64,000 nucleotides of DNA from Plantago major. Lineage: Eukaryota; Streptophyta; Magnoliopsida; Lamiales; Plantaginaceae. Under the pieces are notes generated by a model that saw nothing but the letters and a program-made list of their open reading frames with translations, was not told where the DNA came from and did not search any database. Both the position numbers and the translations under genes were made by a program. Location: positions 26,441-90,440 of the forward strand of contig JAIFAC010000475.1 in the NCBI GenBank assembly GCA_026545765.1, given 5' to 3'. Within the stretch, counting starts at the first letter, position 1, and the number at the start of each line of letters is the position of its first letter. Shown piece by piece: positions 12,955-24,985 of the stretch.

Positions 12955-13204
12955 CTCCCTCAAATTAGTTTAGAAGGTTTACATTTTGGTTTGGTGTGAA
13001 TTTTAAGGAAATAGAATAAAATAGTAAGTAGATGGTAAAGTAAGAGAGTATAAAAAAAGTAAGAGAAATAATGGATAAAGTTTGAAAAAGAGTATTTAAA
13101 AAAATAATAAATGTAGATAGTGGGGTTTCCAAAAAATGAAACATTAAACTTTTAAAAAATCACCAGTATGGCAAAATGTAAACCTATAAAAAGAACGGAT
13201 GGAG
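12955..13204. mobile_element. Stowaway-type MITE, 250 bp
   Basis: Flanked by TA target duplications (12953-12954 and 13205-13206). It begins CTCCCTCAAATTAG and ends in a complementary-type GAACGGATGGAG. Inside is the AATAAAGTAGAG-like low-complexity stretch common to this superfamily. It carries no transposase, as expected for a non-autonomous mariner derivative. Confidence 0.8.
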
Positions 13205-14510
13205 TATTGTATTGTCCAAACTCATATTGCAGCAAACACATCCTTACTTTTAAATTTTATGTTTAATTTGATTTTTTTCCTTTTCTTTTATTCATTTGCT
13301 TTAGGTTTTTTCTTAATTTCCACTATTTTCTTAGGTTAAATTAAAGTGGACACATGTCCACTCTCATATTTCCACATTTTATTCTCTTCCAGATTAATCT
13401 GGATGTGACATGTGTTGGTGATTTTAGTGTCATCAACTCATTTTAGTAGTAATGTGATTTACTAGAGGCCGTCGATCTCACGTTAAGGCTGGAGCGAGTT
13501 CGGGTAGTCTTAGTGCACACTTGTTGAGCTAACGAGTTATCGACCGCCGCCAAATCTGACGAGCGGTCGGCGGAGCGGTCTGAGGCGGAGCCCTGGCTAA
13601 TGAAGCCCGACTTTTTAAGGAAATTCATATTCGTTATTAAATGTTTTCCATGATTACGGATAAGACGAACTCGGTTAATTGGGATAAGTTGAACCCCTCG
13701 ACATGACGGCCCGACTTTGTACTTCTACAAATTGGAGATTCGGTCTCGAGAATAGATATCGAAAATCTTACATCCTCTATTTTTACGATCGAAATTCATA
13801 TAGCCTAAATTAGATTGCCTTCTTGGATTATCCCATAAAGGAATTCGTGTAACCAGTACGTAAATTGGGTGAATTATCTTGTTAGGAAAGTGACTACGAT
13901 CCATAGAAGATTTCGGGATTATCACTACGAACATCGACATCATGTGTCCTCTCGAAGTAATTTTGAATCGTTTTATTTTAAAATTAATTTATGAAATTAA
14001 ATGAGGAGCGACACCGTCCAGCGTCTAAACTAATCCAGACATGAACATCAATCTCCAAACTGAGGGAAAAAAAGCGAGTTTAATGTTTATATTGGAAGCC
14101 CTTGATATATACATAAAATGCAACAATTAAGTGGAACCGTTGATATATACATATAGTCATGAATTTAATTTTAGGTTTTTAAATTTTTTCTGGACTTATT
14201 TGCAAAGTCACAAACTATTTATTGGCCAAATTGAAAGAAACTGGTTTTGCAATCCAAGTCCCTCATACAACTCTAATTAAAAGGCAAAGTTTTCAAGTTC
14301 ATAAAACATTGAATTATGTCCTGGTTTTCAAAATCGAATCCGGCATCAACCAAACTACATATCGAGTTGATTGATCTTGAATCGAATCTAATGCACACTA
14401 AATCGTCCCGGAATCCCTAATGACAACTCCACCAATCTACAAAAACTCCATCCCCAAATTTAAATAGTTTCTCCATATGCTACAAACCCATTCACCAATA
14501 TTCGAAATCC
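13205..14510. other. Unassigned DNA with a GC-richer patch
   Basis: A patch at about 13450-13620 is clearly richer in G and C than its surroundings (CGACCGCCGCC, GCGGTCGGCGGAGCGG) and has a 61-codon minus-strand frame rich in Ser and Arg. No family is recognised. It may be a TE fragment. The rest is AT-rich and featureless. Confidence 0.4.
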
Positions 14511-14639
14511 CTAACTACATCATAACCAATTGAAATAATATTGCAAGAAAGGATTTTATACATTCGATTATATTAAGCAAGATCGTGGCCGGGAAGAAAG
14601 CGAGATAGTAGGCGGTTCCTTCTTGCACCTTCATTATAA

Positions 14640-15135
14640 TTAGACTATTGTTGAGTTGTTGTAATACCCACATCGACATCGGTTCGAGTGAAAGGGTGAA
14701 GGGTATATATATATAGACCACCACTCTCCTATTTTATGAGGCCTTTTGGGTGATTCAAAAAACAAATCCGTGCGGAGTTGGGCCCAAGCGGACAATATCC
14801 TACCAGCGAGGCGTGTGTAGGACAATCATGAAATAACATTGCGATCCGATGGGTAGGTCTCGGCAACTTAGTGGTCGGGTCGTTCTGGTGGTATCATAAG
14901 CGGGGCTATCGGGATTCTTTGGAAATAAGTGTCATCACGGGCAAAGTGCTCTTTGTATGGACCGTAGAACCACCTCTAGAATCATCTTGTGAATGGTTGG
15001 TCCGGGATATATTGTAAATCTGTAACCACACAGAAACTTCGACAAGTTCGGTTTCGATTCGATAAAAGCAGACCAAACCTTTGTATTTTAATCTATTTTG
15101 TTTAGAATTGAAATGGTACTCGAATGAATTGGCTA
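14640..15135 (-). repeat. LTR-like relic
   Basis: The stretch holds blocks of a style common in plant retroelement LTRs, such as GAGGCCTTTTGGGTGATTC and AAGCGGACAATATC. A moderately GC-rich section with short minus-strand frames follows. No partner copy or target duplication is visible in this window, so the class is a guess. Confidence 0.3.
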
Positions 15136-15379
15136 AGGGCATGTTTGGTTTGTGAATAAGTTGATTGACTTATCGGTTAGGCAATAGAAAAAGCAGTTAA
15201 TGGGCTGGATGTAATTGTTGCTAATGGTATCAGTTAGTAGAGGGCATCTAATAGGGAGGTATATGTAATTGTTCATTATATATAATATCTGATATGCATA
15301 CATCCCTCTAAAATTAGACTTTGACACTAGATTACCGGTTATTTACGTATTAATTTTTCTCATTTTCAATCTTTTTACA

Positions 15380-15560
15380 TATAATCCCTCCGCCTCGTTA
15401 AACGTGTCTCACTTATTTTCGACACTACTGTTAAGAAAGTCTATAGTTTGTTGTTTGTTGTGGAAGAGATAAATGATAAATAATTGAGAAAGTAAGGTAA
15501 GAGACACAAATGATAAAAATGGAAAAGTCTTGGAATGGAAAGTATTGCAATCCCAAATCG
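15380..15560. mobile_element. Possible Stowaway-type MITE fragment
   Basis: Starts ATCCCTCCGCCTCG after TA and contains GTGTCTCACTTA near one end and a GAGACACAAATGA-type block near the other. The right terminus is worn, so limits are approximate. Confidence 0.4.
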
Positions 15561-15639
15561 TTTTATGGAGGGGCGTAAGTTGTTTTTACACAAGAACTAA
15601 AGGCCGATCTTATAGGCTCTAAGCTATAATAACAAGCAG

Positions 15640-16270
15640 GACAAGTATAATAGTTTTTCAACCCATGGCGATGGTGATATGAGGGAGCGGATAAACGGGT
15701 GAAAATAGACAAAATTAAATACATAATTAGTTAAAAACTTCAAATAAAAAACAATATAAATGTTTAAATCAAAAAAACTAAGTAGTAAGTGATAAAACAT
15801 TATAATATGGTAAAAATGTGTAAATTTAGTGGAAAATGTGAGAGGTGATAAAAAGTGCAAGAGTAGGATTTATTATTATTGGTTGGGTGTGGAGTACCTT
15901 CCTTTTTTAGTAATGTATGAAGTTTTGTAGTACGTCTAAAAATGACAAATGTATGAAGTTCTGCGGGACGAATAAAGTATATATTAAATAAAACATTCAA
16001 ATAATTAGTTGTTGAATTTATTGTATATGCCATTTAATATAGATAATTTTTTATTATTGTAATTTATGGATGTACACATATATTTACTCTCTTTCTTTTT
16101 CACATATTGACGAGGTCGGGTGACTGAAGAGTTGTACCAACTCATCTGTCGTCGGTTGAATAATAGGTTACGAAAAAATTAACCTGTAAATATTTTAAAG
16201 AAAATAATTGGTAGCGTAAGCTTTTTTATACCTAATTTTAGAATGCGATCGGTGAAGATGGTATTGTTAA
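15640..16270. repeat. Diverged direct repeat, copy B, with its own MITE insert
   Basis: Partner of 11850-12640, described there. In this copy the interruption is different: a MITE-like block (15783-15980) of the family also seen at 10346-10551. Different inserts in the two copies mean the duplication came first and both insertions came later. Confidence 0.6.
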
Positions 16271-17029
16271 AAAATTATACTGGCCCACTTTTGTTGTGTG
16301 TTTTAATTAAAATCACGGTGGGTTGTTTGTTTTACTAACCTGTGGCATATTGAAAATTGAGTTGGTGGGTAACATGGAGCGAATTGAGGTATATACCCGA
16401 TCAAATGCATTATTTTAAATAGATCTTGTTAAGGTTATAGCAGGTTGGATATACCTCGACCCATTTAAAGACTTGATTGGAAAAGGTCTTCTCGACATAA
16501 TACTAATACGATTAATTACTCAGGTGCGACTTATCATAGATCATGATAAATATTGGCCAAACTTTTGAGGAATATTGATTATGCATTAAAATTGTGCAAT
16601 GGCACGATTGAGAGTCACTACTCTTATAATTATAATCAAGGTAAAAGTGATGTATGGAATAAGCATACGAAAAGTTTATCGTTCTTAATTAGTGTGATGA
16701 TAAGTCCATCAGAGACAAACTAAAAATGTAACATCCCAAAGTTTAAGATAAATTTTCAGAGAGCTTAAAGGATCGAGAACGCTACTCATACCAACAATGT
16801 GCACCTTTCTTTTGAAAATTCATCCATAAGAGCTTTAGACTTAAGCATGCATGCTCGTGATAATCTTAGGGTGGATGACGGTAAGTCTATCGTTGCGTAC
16901 GAGTGGGATAAAGTCTGAAACGAACATGTATTAATGCATGGGCGACATATCACCCGTATAATAGTCCGTGGCTATTTATGAAGATACGGAGGGTCGACAT
17001 CGGCTTCAAAGAAGTGCTGGCGTTACAAA
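16271..17029. other. Flank of the Copia insertion, possible LTR fragment
   Basis: From 16727 the sequence TGTAACATCCCAAA and the following blocks resemble the start of a plant Gypsy LTR, which would be the target into which the Copia element at 17035 jumped. No PBS, end or second copy could be found, so this is weak. The rest is unassigned. Confidence 0.3.
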
Positions 17030-17034
17030 AATGT

Positions 17035-17438
17035 TGTTGTAAATATTGTAGGATTTCATATACTTAAATATTTTTTACTATACCGTCAGTATCGGACGGG
17101 TTATAAACAAGTGATAATTGATGAATGTCCATTCAACTCCTCCACTTCTTTGTATCTATTGTAACTCGATCACTTACTACTATCCCTTATTGATTATGAG
17201 TTGAAGGCACCATTTACATCCTATTGTAACTCTTGTAACTCCATTGAGTCCACTACTATTATACTTTATTATGAGATTAATCTCCTCCTAATTGTAGCCT
17301 ATAAATAGTGGCTCATGATGTATGTTGAATACACTTGTATCATTGGATAAGATGAATGATATATTCTTCTACTATACTCTCTCCTTTCTTATTGTTCTTC
17401 TTTTCTTTCCTATCACATTAGTTTTATAATTTCTAACA
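17035..17438 (+). repeat. 5' LTR of the Copia-like element
   Basis: 404 bp. Strong match to the 3' LTR from about 17120 to the end, including CTATTGTAACTCTTGTAACT, a TATA box (ATAAATAG at 17301) and CTTTCCTATCACATTAG. The first 80 or so bases do not match the 3' LTR well, although the boundary is supported by the AATGT duplication. Confidence 0.8.
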
Positions 17439-17460
17439 CGTTATCAGCACGATCGTGCTC
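17439..17460 (+). other. Primer-binding-site region of the Copia-like element
   Basis: CGTTATCAGCACGATCGTGC directly follows the LTR. This motif is usual at this position in many plant Copia elements and is taken as the minus-strand primer site. The exact tRNA was not determined. Confidence 0.55.
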
Positions 17461-18650
17461 AACCAACTGATAAAGAATGTAAACTATGATCCGAAGGAAA
17501 AGCTAGAATAATAGGAGAGTTACGATTGGCCATGATGATAATGATCATGAATAGAGATTTCTTATTACATCATCCCTCCATCTCTCAATTTCATATACTA
17601 CATTGATGCATTTTATTATTTTTATGTTTGAGATTATATACTAATAAGTTCTTTTTTTTTAAAGTTCCATCCTAATTAAATATGCATGAAGCAACCTTAG
17701 ACGATGGCATACTGAAGACATACTTAAGACCATGGCAAAGAATTTTGATAGGAGATAACATGTGTTTTAGGATGATCACTTACGAGTTTTTACCGATGGA
17801 ACCATTATACGGATGATGCCATCAATGGAGCTACATATCATTTGAAACTATAAACTATTACTTATCATATTTCAAGATAAGTTTTATTTTGTTTATAATT
17901 TACTTTCTTGAATTTATTTTTCTCATCATATGATATCATTTAACCACTTTAATTTTCTTGTTAGTGGTGAATCTCATATTCACACTCATATTTTTTATGA
18001 ACCTTCCAAGTGGTAACAAAATTACAATATAGTTTACCATATTCCCTGAAGTGAATATGAGATATAAAACCTTGAAAATTACAATTATTGAGAAATAAGT
18101 GAATGTCAAATTATCATTCACATGGATACATGATCCAAAATTTTTAAGAATTGATAACCACCAGAAGTGGCTAACAATTGATGGTTCCTTTGTTAAAATA
18201 TATGTCCTGACATATCATGGACCACGATAAATCCATCAACATATGGTTAATATTCTAGCCATAAGTCCATCAACAAATGGTCGATATTCTAGCTTTGATT
18301 AGCTGAAGCGGAGATGGAATGCACACCCGTATTAAACATATTTTATTGATGGTGATGCATAGAAAGTAATAACTTCGACTGAAGTTGGTAGTATTAATCT
18401 TTATAAATTACTGACTTGAAGTTGAATGATATGTGCAAGTGTACTTAAGTCATTATCCTAAAAGCACAATTTCTTATTATTGCTCCCGAAGTAGCAATTG
18501 TGTGCATACTGTTAGGAATATCTGTTTAGATTTTGATCAGCAACCTAATGACTTATCTTAGCTCAGAAAGGTGATTAGTACTCTTAGTTCACTTGAACAA
18601 CGTAAAGAGAAACTCACTAAGTATGATAGTCTAGCAAATCTTGTATAGGA
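17461..18650 (+). mobile_element. Copia-like interior, left part, decayed
   Basis: No frame longer than about 60 codons. Short phrases with CCTGAAGTGAATATGAG and CCAGAAGTGG recur here and in the right part (about 25975, 26020), which links the two halves across the nested insertion. No gag or protease motif can be read. Confidence 0.5.
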
Positions 18651-19605
18651 TGTTAGGTCTTGAAATGTAATTTTATTTTATGAAGAAGACCGAAGAAGGC
18701 ATCAATGGGAAAAGTTCAGCAGTTTGAAGATTTGAAGGCGCACAAAATTCTTTGAAAACGAGGTTTTTCGGATACCTATGTCCATATATCTTGGAGAAAC
18801 AAGTGTTTTGAAACACGAGTTGCAAAAGATATCGAGAATAAAAGGTTTACGGCGAGAAAGTGCCCAGATATCTACACTCGGATACCTTGGACATAAAATA
18901 TGCTTGAAAAAGAAACATATTATAAAGTTGTTTGAACAAGTGGTATCTGGGCTATGATGATCTACGGAAAAAGAGCGTCTGAAAGCCTCGGAAAGCTTGC
19001 ATAGTTAAGTTGGCACTACGGACAAAGTATAGTGCAATGCATTAAATCTGTGACGAAATGTACGAACAAAAGCTGTAACCGAAGAAGAAGACAAACCTTT
19101 CTGATTACTATACTCGAGATATCAATAGTTTGAATTTGATTTAAGCTAACGGATACTATTCAAGCGGCACTCAAATTCATCTATAAATATCAACACTTAG
19201 ACTTCTTGAGAACACACCTTAGAACACCTTTGAACTTGAGAACCTTTGAATACTCACCTGGCGCTCTCAAGCAAACTACTTACCTTGAAGCTTTACATTA
19301 CGACCAAAGCTCTTGATTCTAAGTAGCACAAAGTTCTAAGTGTCACGATCATACTTGAGCATTGTTATACTGAAAGAGTTGAACTAAGATTTCATATCTA
19401 AGTTTCATTCTCTTGAACACTTACCATAGACTTGGGTCGATGAAGAACAAGATACCATACATTGAAAAGTGTATTAAGTATACTTGATTCACGAGCTATC
19501 TGAATAAGCGAACAAGTTATTAAAGAAGCTCACGACAAATTACCTTAACCTTACCTTAAGCGGAGAATGCAGAAGTACTTACACTATAAGAAAGTTCGGT
19601 TTTAG

Positions 19606-19800
19606 GGACGAAAATTAAGGACGAATATTATCCGTCCCTAATTTAGGGACGGATAGGCCTATCCGTCCCTAATCCGTCCTTAATTAGGGACGGATTATAT
19701 AATCCGTCCTGTTTAGGGGCGGATTTTTATCCGTCCTAAAGCTATTGACCGAAAAAAAATTAAAAAAAAACATTTTTAGGGACGGATATCTATCCGTCCC
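19606..19800. repeat. Left subterminal palindromes of CACTA 1
   Basis: At least five inverted pairs built on GGACGGAT and ATCCGTCC with short spacers, for example TAGGGACGGATAGG against CCTATCCGTCCCTA. In En/Spm such arrays are the binding sites of the second element protein (TNPA). Confidence 0.85.
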
Positions 19801-20704
19801 TAAAATTGAGTGTTCTTAACAGAACACGGGAAGCAGAACACCATTTCCATTTCCTTCCTTTCTTTCTTCCTTTCTTTCCCCCAATTCGTCCCAAGCATTT
19901 TCCGGCCAAATCTCGACGATTCCGGCCAATCTTGGTATCGTTTCGGAGCTCGTCGGACAAGGAGCTCGGATTGTGCATCAATTTCAACTTTCATCCGCTA
20001 TTTTTCCCGAAATTGAAGGTATTTTGGCTAAAACCCTTACTTTTTAATGTGTGGGAATTTTATGAATTTCGACTAGTTTGATCAATTGTATGTTTATAGG
20101 AAGTATGTAGTAGATAATTTAGCTTATATTACGTATTGGGTTAGCTTTGAGATGTGCAATTGATATATTTATTGTGAAATTGGATTGCTAGTATGATGTT
20201 ACTATGATTGTAAGTGTGTAGGGTATTTACTTAGCTATTTTCGTATACGTACTAGGATTATGAAGATTTAATTGTGTGTTTGGAGACAATTTGGTGATTT
20301 TGGTGATTTTAATATAATTTTGGAGTATTCACATAAAAACAATCAATAATATTTTCATCTACAATTTGTAATGTTAATAGATATATGGAAGTTTAACTAC
20401 TAGAAAAATTGAATTGTAATCGTAAAATGCATGTAATTCATTACCAATTATTCTAAGTATCATAATTAAAAATGTAATTATAATTGTAATGAAACTAAAT
20501 GCGTAATGGTATAAATGTTATAACTACCAGTGGGATTGAATTGTAATCGTAAAATGCATGTAATCATTACCAATTGCTAACGTATCATAATTAAAAATGT
20601 AATTGTAATTGTAATGAAACTAAATATGTAATGGTATAATAAATGTTATAAATCTAATAAATTGAGGCCTTGAGTTAATTGTTGAACTATGAATCCGATC
20701 GTTC

Positions 20705-21139
20705 ATGGATGTCTTATACGCCTTTATTAATGGCAGAATTGAATCTAGTTTTGTGGAAGGGGTTGAAGCCTTCATTGCTTTTGCACTTACACAGACTACT
20801 TGTTTGAGTCGGGGGATGATGAAGTGCCCTTGCAATGCGAACAAATGTAAGAATAGACTACTTGTGGAAGGGGTTGAAGCCTTCATTGCTTTTGCACTTA
20901 CACAGACTACTTGTTTGAGTCGGGGGATGATGAAGTGCACTTACACAGACTACTTGTTTGAGTACGTTAAGAAGGACGACTCAATTACCAACTCGTACCA
21001 AGAAGAGGTTGTGGATGAAACAGCGAGAAATGTTGTACATGCTCCTGATGAGTACATTGAGCTGCATGAAGACCAATATGTAGACTTAACCACGGGCGAG
21101 GAGGAAGAGGGTATGTGTATACTGGTGGTTCTTGATTAA
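20705..21139 (+). pseudogene. tnp2 remnant: transposase-associated domain joined to the C-terminal tail
   Basis: The 144-codon frame begins with the transposase-associated domain (NGRIESSFVEGVEAFIAFA and the zinc-ligand CPCNANKCKN). After a duplicated segment it passes directly into VKKDDSITNSYQEEVVDET. In the complete element at 46.3-53.5 kb the matching phrase (HKDKSTTNSHQEEVVDET) lies at the far end of the protein, after DUF4216. The catalytic transposase between the two has been deleted. A unit of about 110 bp is tandemly repeated (20751-20860 and 20861-20938). The usual start (ATGAATCCGATCG, about 20691) is shifted in frame. Confidence 0.8.
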
Positions 21140-21241
21140 CTCGACTTTTTAGTCTTCTTGACGTGTTAAATGTATATGTTTTACATGCATGCCAATTCAT
21201 CTTATCTTTCTTACTACAACTTGTTATATATGCTTTATTAA

Positions 21242-21562
21242 GTGTCTATTATATATGTTTTACACCAATTCATCGTCTTTCTTACTAACACTTGTTGTAT
21301 GAATTTGCGAATCTTAGGGCATAGGAGGTCCACACACCGTCCACCGGCCATTAGTGGTACTAGTGGTGGTCTTGATGCGGGTAGCCCTTCGGGGGGCTAT
21401 GACATTGGCGGGAGTTCACGATCCACGAGTTCTGAGACTCCCCCAGCTCGGCGTGGGGCGTCACCCATGTTCTTGACTTATCCTCCGATGGGTGTCCCTA
21501 CACCATTCGACACCGGTGCTAGTTGGAATGGGAAGCGGTTTTGTTCGAGCAGGAAGAAGTAA
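21242..21562 (+). pseudogene. Second CACTA frame, Gly/Ser/Pro-rich
   Basis: A 106-codon frame with PPAISGTSGGLDAGSPSGG and SSRSTSSETPPARRGASP. It lies in the position of the second (DNA-binding, TNPA-like) gene of CACTA elements. No conserved domain is clear. It starts after a long AT-rich stretch that may be intron, and its stop follows a likely donor (AAGAAGTAAGTA). Confidence 0.45.
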
Positions 21563-21834
21563 GTATTATGCATTTGTAGAACATAATTTGAGATAATTAC
21601 TAAATGTTACATGAATATACTAATAATGTTTGTTTCATGTCTATCTCATTTTATAACGAGGCTTTGTACGGGTGCCTCCGAAAATCTTGGTAAGATTATA
21701 AGACTTGGAGGAGGCAAGGTGAAGGAGGAGAGGTGGTCTGCGCTCCGGAGAGGATGAAGCATCATTATTTTGATGAGATCGGGTAAGCTTAAATGTTACA
21801 AAGCTTTATCCTGTTCTTTGACTTGTTGTCTTGA

Positions 21835-22400
21835 TTGAGTGGTATGTTAGCCTGTACTTGGGTGATATGTTAGTCACCATTCTTGAACTTGTTGTCTTGA
21901 TTTAGTGGTATGTTAGCCATGTACTTGGGTGATATGTTAGTCACCATTGTGTTAGTAAATTTTAGGACAATTTGAGTGGTATGTTAGCCTTTGTACTTGG
22001 GTGATATGTTAGTCCTTTGTTCTTTCACTGTGTTGATTTAGGTGGTATGTTAGCCTTGTGCTTGGGTGATATGTTAGTCACCATTCTTGAACTTGTTGTC
22101 TTTGATTTAGGTGGTATGTTAGTTTGTACTTGGGTGATATGTTAGTCACCATTGTGTTAGTAAATTTTAGGACAATTTGGGTGATATGTACTTGTAATTG
22201 AGTGATATGTTAGTCCTTTGTTCTTTCACCTTTGTGTTGATTGAGTGGTATATTAGCCTTTGTACTTGGGTGATATGTTAGTCACCATTCTTGAACTTGT
22301 TGTCTTTGATTTAGTGGTATAATAGCCACTGTACTTGGGTGATATGTTAGTCACCATTACTGAACTTGTTGTGCTGATTTCATGGTATATTAGCCACTGT
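21835..22400. repeat. Minisatellite inside CACTA 1
   Basis: Alternating GGTATGTTAGCC and GGGTGATATGTTAGTCACC blocks with CTTGAACTTGTTGTC spacers, seven or more irregular units of about 55-75 bp. The reverse complement of the same blocks forms the array at 47905-48240 in the second CACTA. Confidence 0.88.
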
Positions 22401-22449
22401 ACTTGTGTTTATCTTTAAATTCCAGCTTTCATTAATCTATTTGGGCTTG

Positions 22450-22740
22450 CTACTTCTTATGGAAATGTTGTAGAAGTACTACTTCATTCAATACCCTCAT
22501 TCCAATGTGGCCTATTTTGAGGCTGTTGGGTGAGTGTATAAGAGGATGGTTTGCAACATGAAAGCCTTTGGGGTAAAGCCATGATGGATGGGGGATGATG
22601 AGTGGGCACTTTGGCGGGAATCTTGGAGATCCATTTGTCATGGACACGGTGGCGAAAACATGAGCCGGTTGGTGGTAGCGAGATGGTCTGAGCACCTCGG
22701 GCATCATTATGGGTCATGGTGTTATTCTGAACCGCCGGAT
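22450..22740 (+). pseudogene. Possible plant-transposase fragment of CACTA 1
   Basis: A moderately GC-rich block between the minisatellite and the nested CACTA. On the plus strand it reads in pieces such as ESWRSICHGHGGENMSRLVV and ends EPPDVD then a stop. It sits where the second CACTA gene should end. Identification rests on position and base composition. Confidence 0.35.
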
Positions 22741-22979
22741 GTCGATTAGTATATATGTTATTTCGACTTGCAATATGATTTGTACTTATGTTTTTGCTTT
22801 CATATACAACTTTCTACTTGTTTGCATGTTCTTGACTCCATCTTGGGAGCCCCTCTTGCTCTTCACCACTTGAAGGCAAAATGAAGAATGGCATGTGGGT
22901 GATCCTAGGCCGAACAAATTGGGGTATGTTTCTTTGTTAAGGTTCACATTTGTATTTGTGTATATTATATATCGGCGTA

Positions 22980-24130
22980 CTACAAAAAATCGCTGTGCAG
23001 CGGATAGATCCGTCGCTTCTGAATATCTATCCGTCAAGCTCGCGGCGGATAGAAAATCGTCGCCCACAGGCGTGGCGATGGATAACAATCGTCGTCGATT
23101 ACGGATTGGAATGACAGATTGACCATTTTTTTTAAATTGATAATGGGGCGGCGGATAGATCTGTCAAGTCAGCATTGTAACGACGGATAGATCTATCCGT
23201 CGCCCCCTTTCTATTTTTTAAAAAAAATAAAATACGTATTCGAATTTTTATATTAGTATACGGATTAATTAAATATCAATTTGTATTAGTATCTGAGATA
23301 TTGATTTGTATTAAATCGTATTAATTTGTATTAATTTTTATATTAAATATCAATTTGTATTAAATGCAGTGCGGTGGTGGTGGGAGGAGAAAGGTGGTGC
23401 GGTGGTGGCGGTGGTGGTGGCAAGGTGGTGGTGGCGCGGTGGTGGTGGGAGGAGGAAAGGTGGTGGTGGTGGTGGGAGAGAGGTGGTGGTGGTGGTGGTG
23501 GTGGTGGTGGTGCGGTGGTGGTGGGAGGAGAGAGGTGGTGGTGGTGGTGGTGGAGATGGTGGTGGTGCGGTGGTGGTGGGAGGAAAGAGGTGGTGGTGGT
23601 GCGGTGGTGGAGATGGTGGTGGTGGTGGTGGTGGAGATGGTGGTGGTGCGGTGGTGGTGGGAGGAGAGAGGTGGTGGTGGTGGAGATGGTGGTGGGAGGA
23701 GGATGGTGGTGGTGGAGGTGGTGGTGGAGGATGGTGGTGGTGGAGGAGAAAGGTGGTGGAAGGAGAAAGGTGGTGGTGGGAGGAGGAGGAGAGGAGAAAT
23801 GGAGGAGAAGTGGTGGAGGAAAGGAGGTGGTGGAGGAGATATATGGTTTTTTTTTTAGGCTTTTAGCGACGGATAGATCTAGATCTATCCGTCGCTTTTT
23901 TCCAGGCTATAGAGGCGGATAGATCTATCCGTCGCTAAATTTTTTTTTTTAAATCTTGGTCAGCGCTCATGGCGATGGATAAACTTATCCGTCGCTACTG
24001 AGGAACAGATAATTTATCAAATGCATGACAGGCGACGGATAGAATCCGTCGCCCCGTTTGGCGATCCGTCGCTTGAGGCGACGGATAAAATCATCGCCTT
24101 TCCGTCCGTTCTGTTGAAATTCTTGTAGTG
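22980..24130. mobile_element. Small nested CACTA, non-autonomous
   Basis: Starts CTACAAAAAATCGC (the first two bases of CACTA seem lost) and ends GAAATTCTTGTAGTG. GTA lies on both sides (22977-22979, 24131-24133). Subterminal palindromes of GCGACGGATAGATC and GATCTATCCGTCGC occupy both ends. Between them is only a GGT-rich tract and AT-rich DNA, with no transposase. Confidence 0.82.
23364..23835 (+). repeat. (GGT)n-rich purine/T tract, 470 bp
   Basis: Almost all G and T with GGAGGA interruptions on the plus strand. All three plus frames stay open for more than 160 codons, which is a composition effect and not evidence of a gene. Runs of GG at 1-bp spacing could form G-quadruplexes. Confidence 0.93.
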
Positions 24131-24133
24131 GTA

Positions 24134-24660
24134 TCTTCCTAAAGCGTATCTCATTTCGTATGCACTACACTATTGCGAGGTGGGCGGATTATGGAGGAGA
24201 GGATGATCGATGGTCATGAGCTCACAATTGAGGCGGGACCAAATATTCTTCCAAGTTAATCCGATGGGCCTAAGGGTGAGTGTATGGGCTCGGCGGTTTG
24301 GGCCCTTCATTGACACCCGGTGGTAGCTTCTCCGTGTCGCGGCGGCATCCTCATCACGTGAAAATTTCTACACTCGAAGCGGTGAATGGTGATGAATCCT
24401 CTCAAGCAAGCGATCGATCAACTTCTAAGCGGAAACTCATATCACTCTTTGGATGGATGAGATGGCTGTGGATGTTCACTGCGAACCACCCACCGCCTCC
24501 TCCGGTTCTTAGATGCTCATGTACTTACGTTGTTCCGGATACATACTTTTCACTATTCATCTGTTAGGATATTTAGTCTTTTGTTCGGATATTTTATCGA
24601 ATCTCTATTTTAATTAATGCAATTTTATCACTTTGGTATATTATCTCGACTACATTGTAA
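24134..24660 (+). pseudogene. Terminal coding remnant of CACTA 1
   Basis: Follows directly after the nested CACTA. A 95-codon frame (24280-24567) includes YGLGGLGPSLTPGGSFS and SKRKLISLFGWM, and looks like the far end of the second CACTA gene. No domain is recognised. Confidence 0.35.
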
Positions 24661-24714
24661 AGCAGGTGAAATGTAAAAACATAAAAATAAAAAAAATTTA
24701 AAAAAAAAACCGGT

Positions 24715-24985
24715 TTAGGGACGGATATTATCCATCCCTAAACCATCCCGTTGATTAGGGACGGATTTATCCGTCCCTAAGTTAGAGACGGATAAATCCG
24801 TCTCAAGGTTAGGGACGGATAATTCCGTCCCTAAGATCCTGACCATTAGAGGCGGATAATATACATCTAATGGTGTTGACCGATATCCGTCCTGTTTAGA
24901 GGCGGATATATTATCAATCCCTAAGCGGTTAGAGGCCGTTTTAAGGGCGGCGTCCTATCCGTCCCTAACGGATGAGGGAATATCG
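24715..24985. repeat. Right subterminal palindromes of CACTA 1
   Basis: The same GGGACGGAT/ATCCGTCCC motifs as the left end, six or more copies in both orientations, with some worn ones (ATCCATCCC). Confidence 0.85.

Noticed and set aside
23364-23922. Three overlapping frames of 164-182 codons rich in Gly, Val and Trp
   Set aside because: All three plus frames are open because the GGT-rich tract lacks stops. This is a composition effect.
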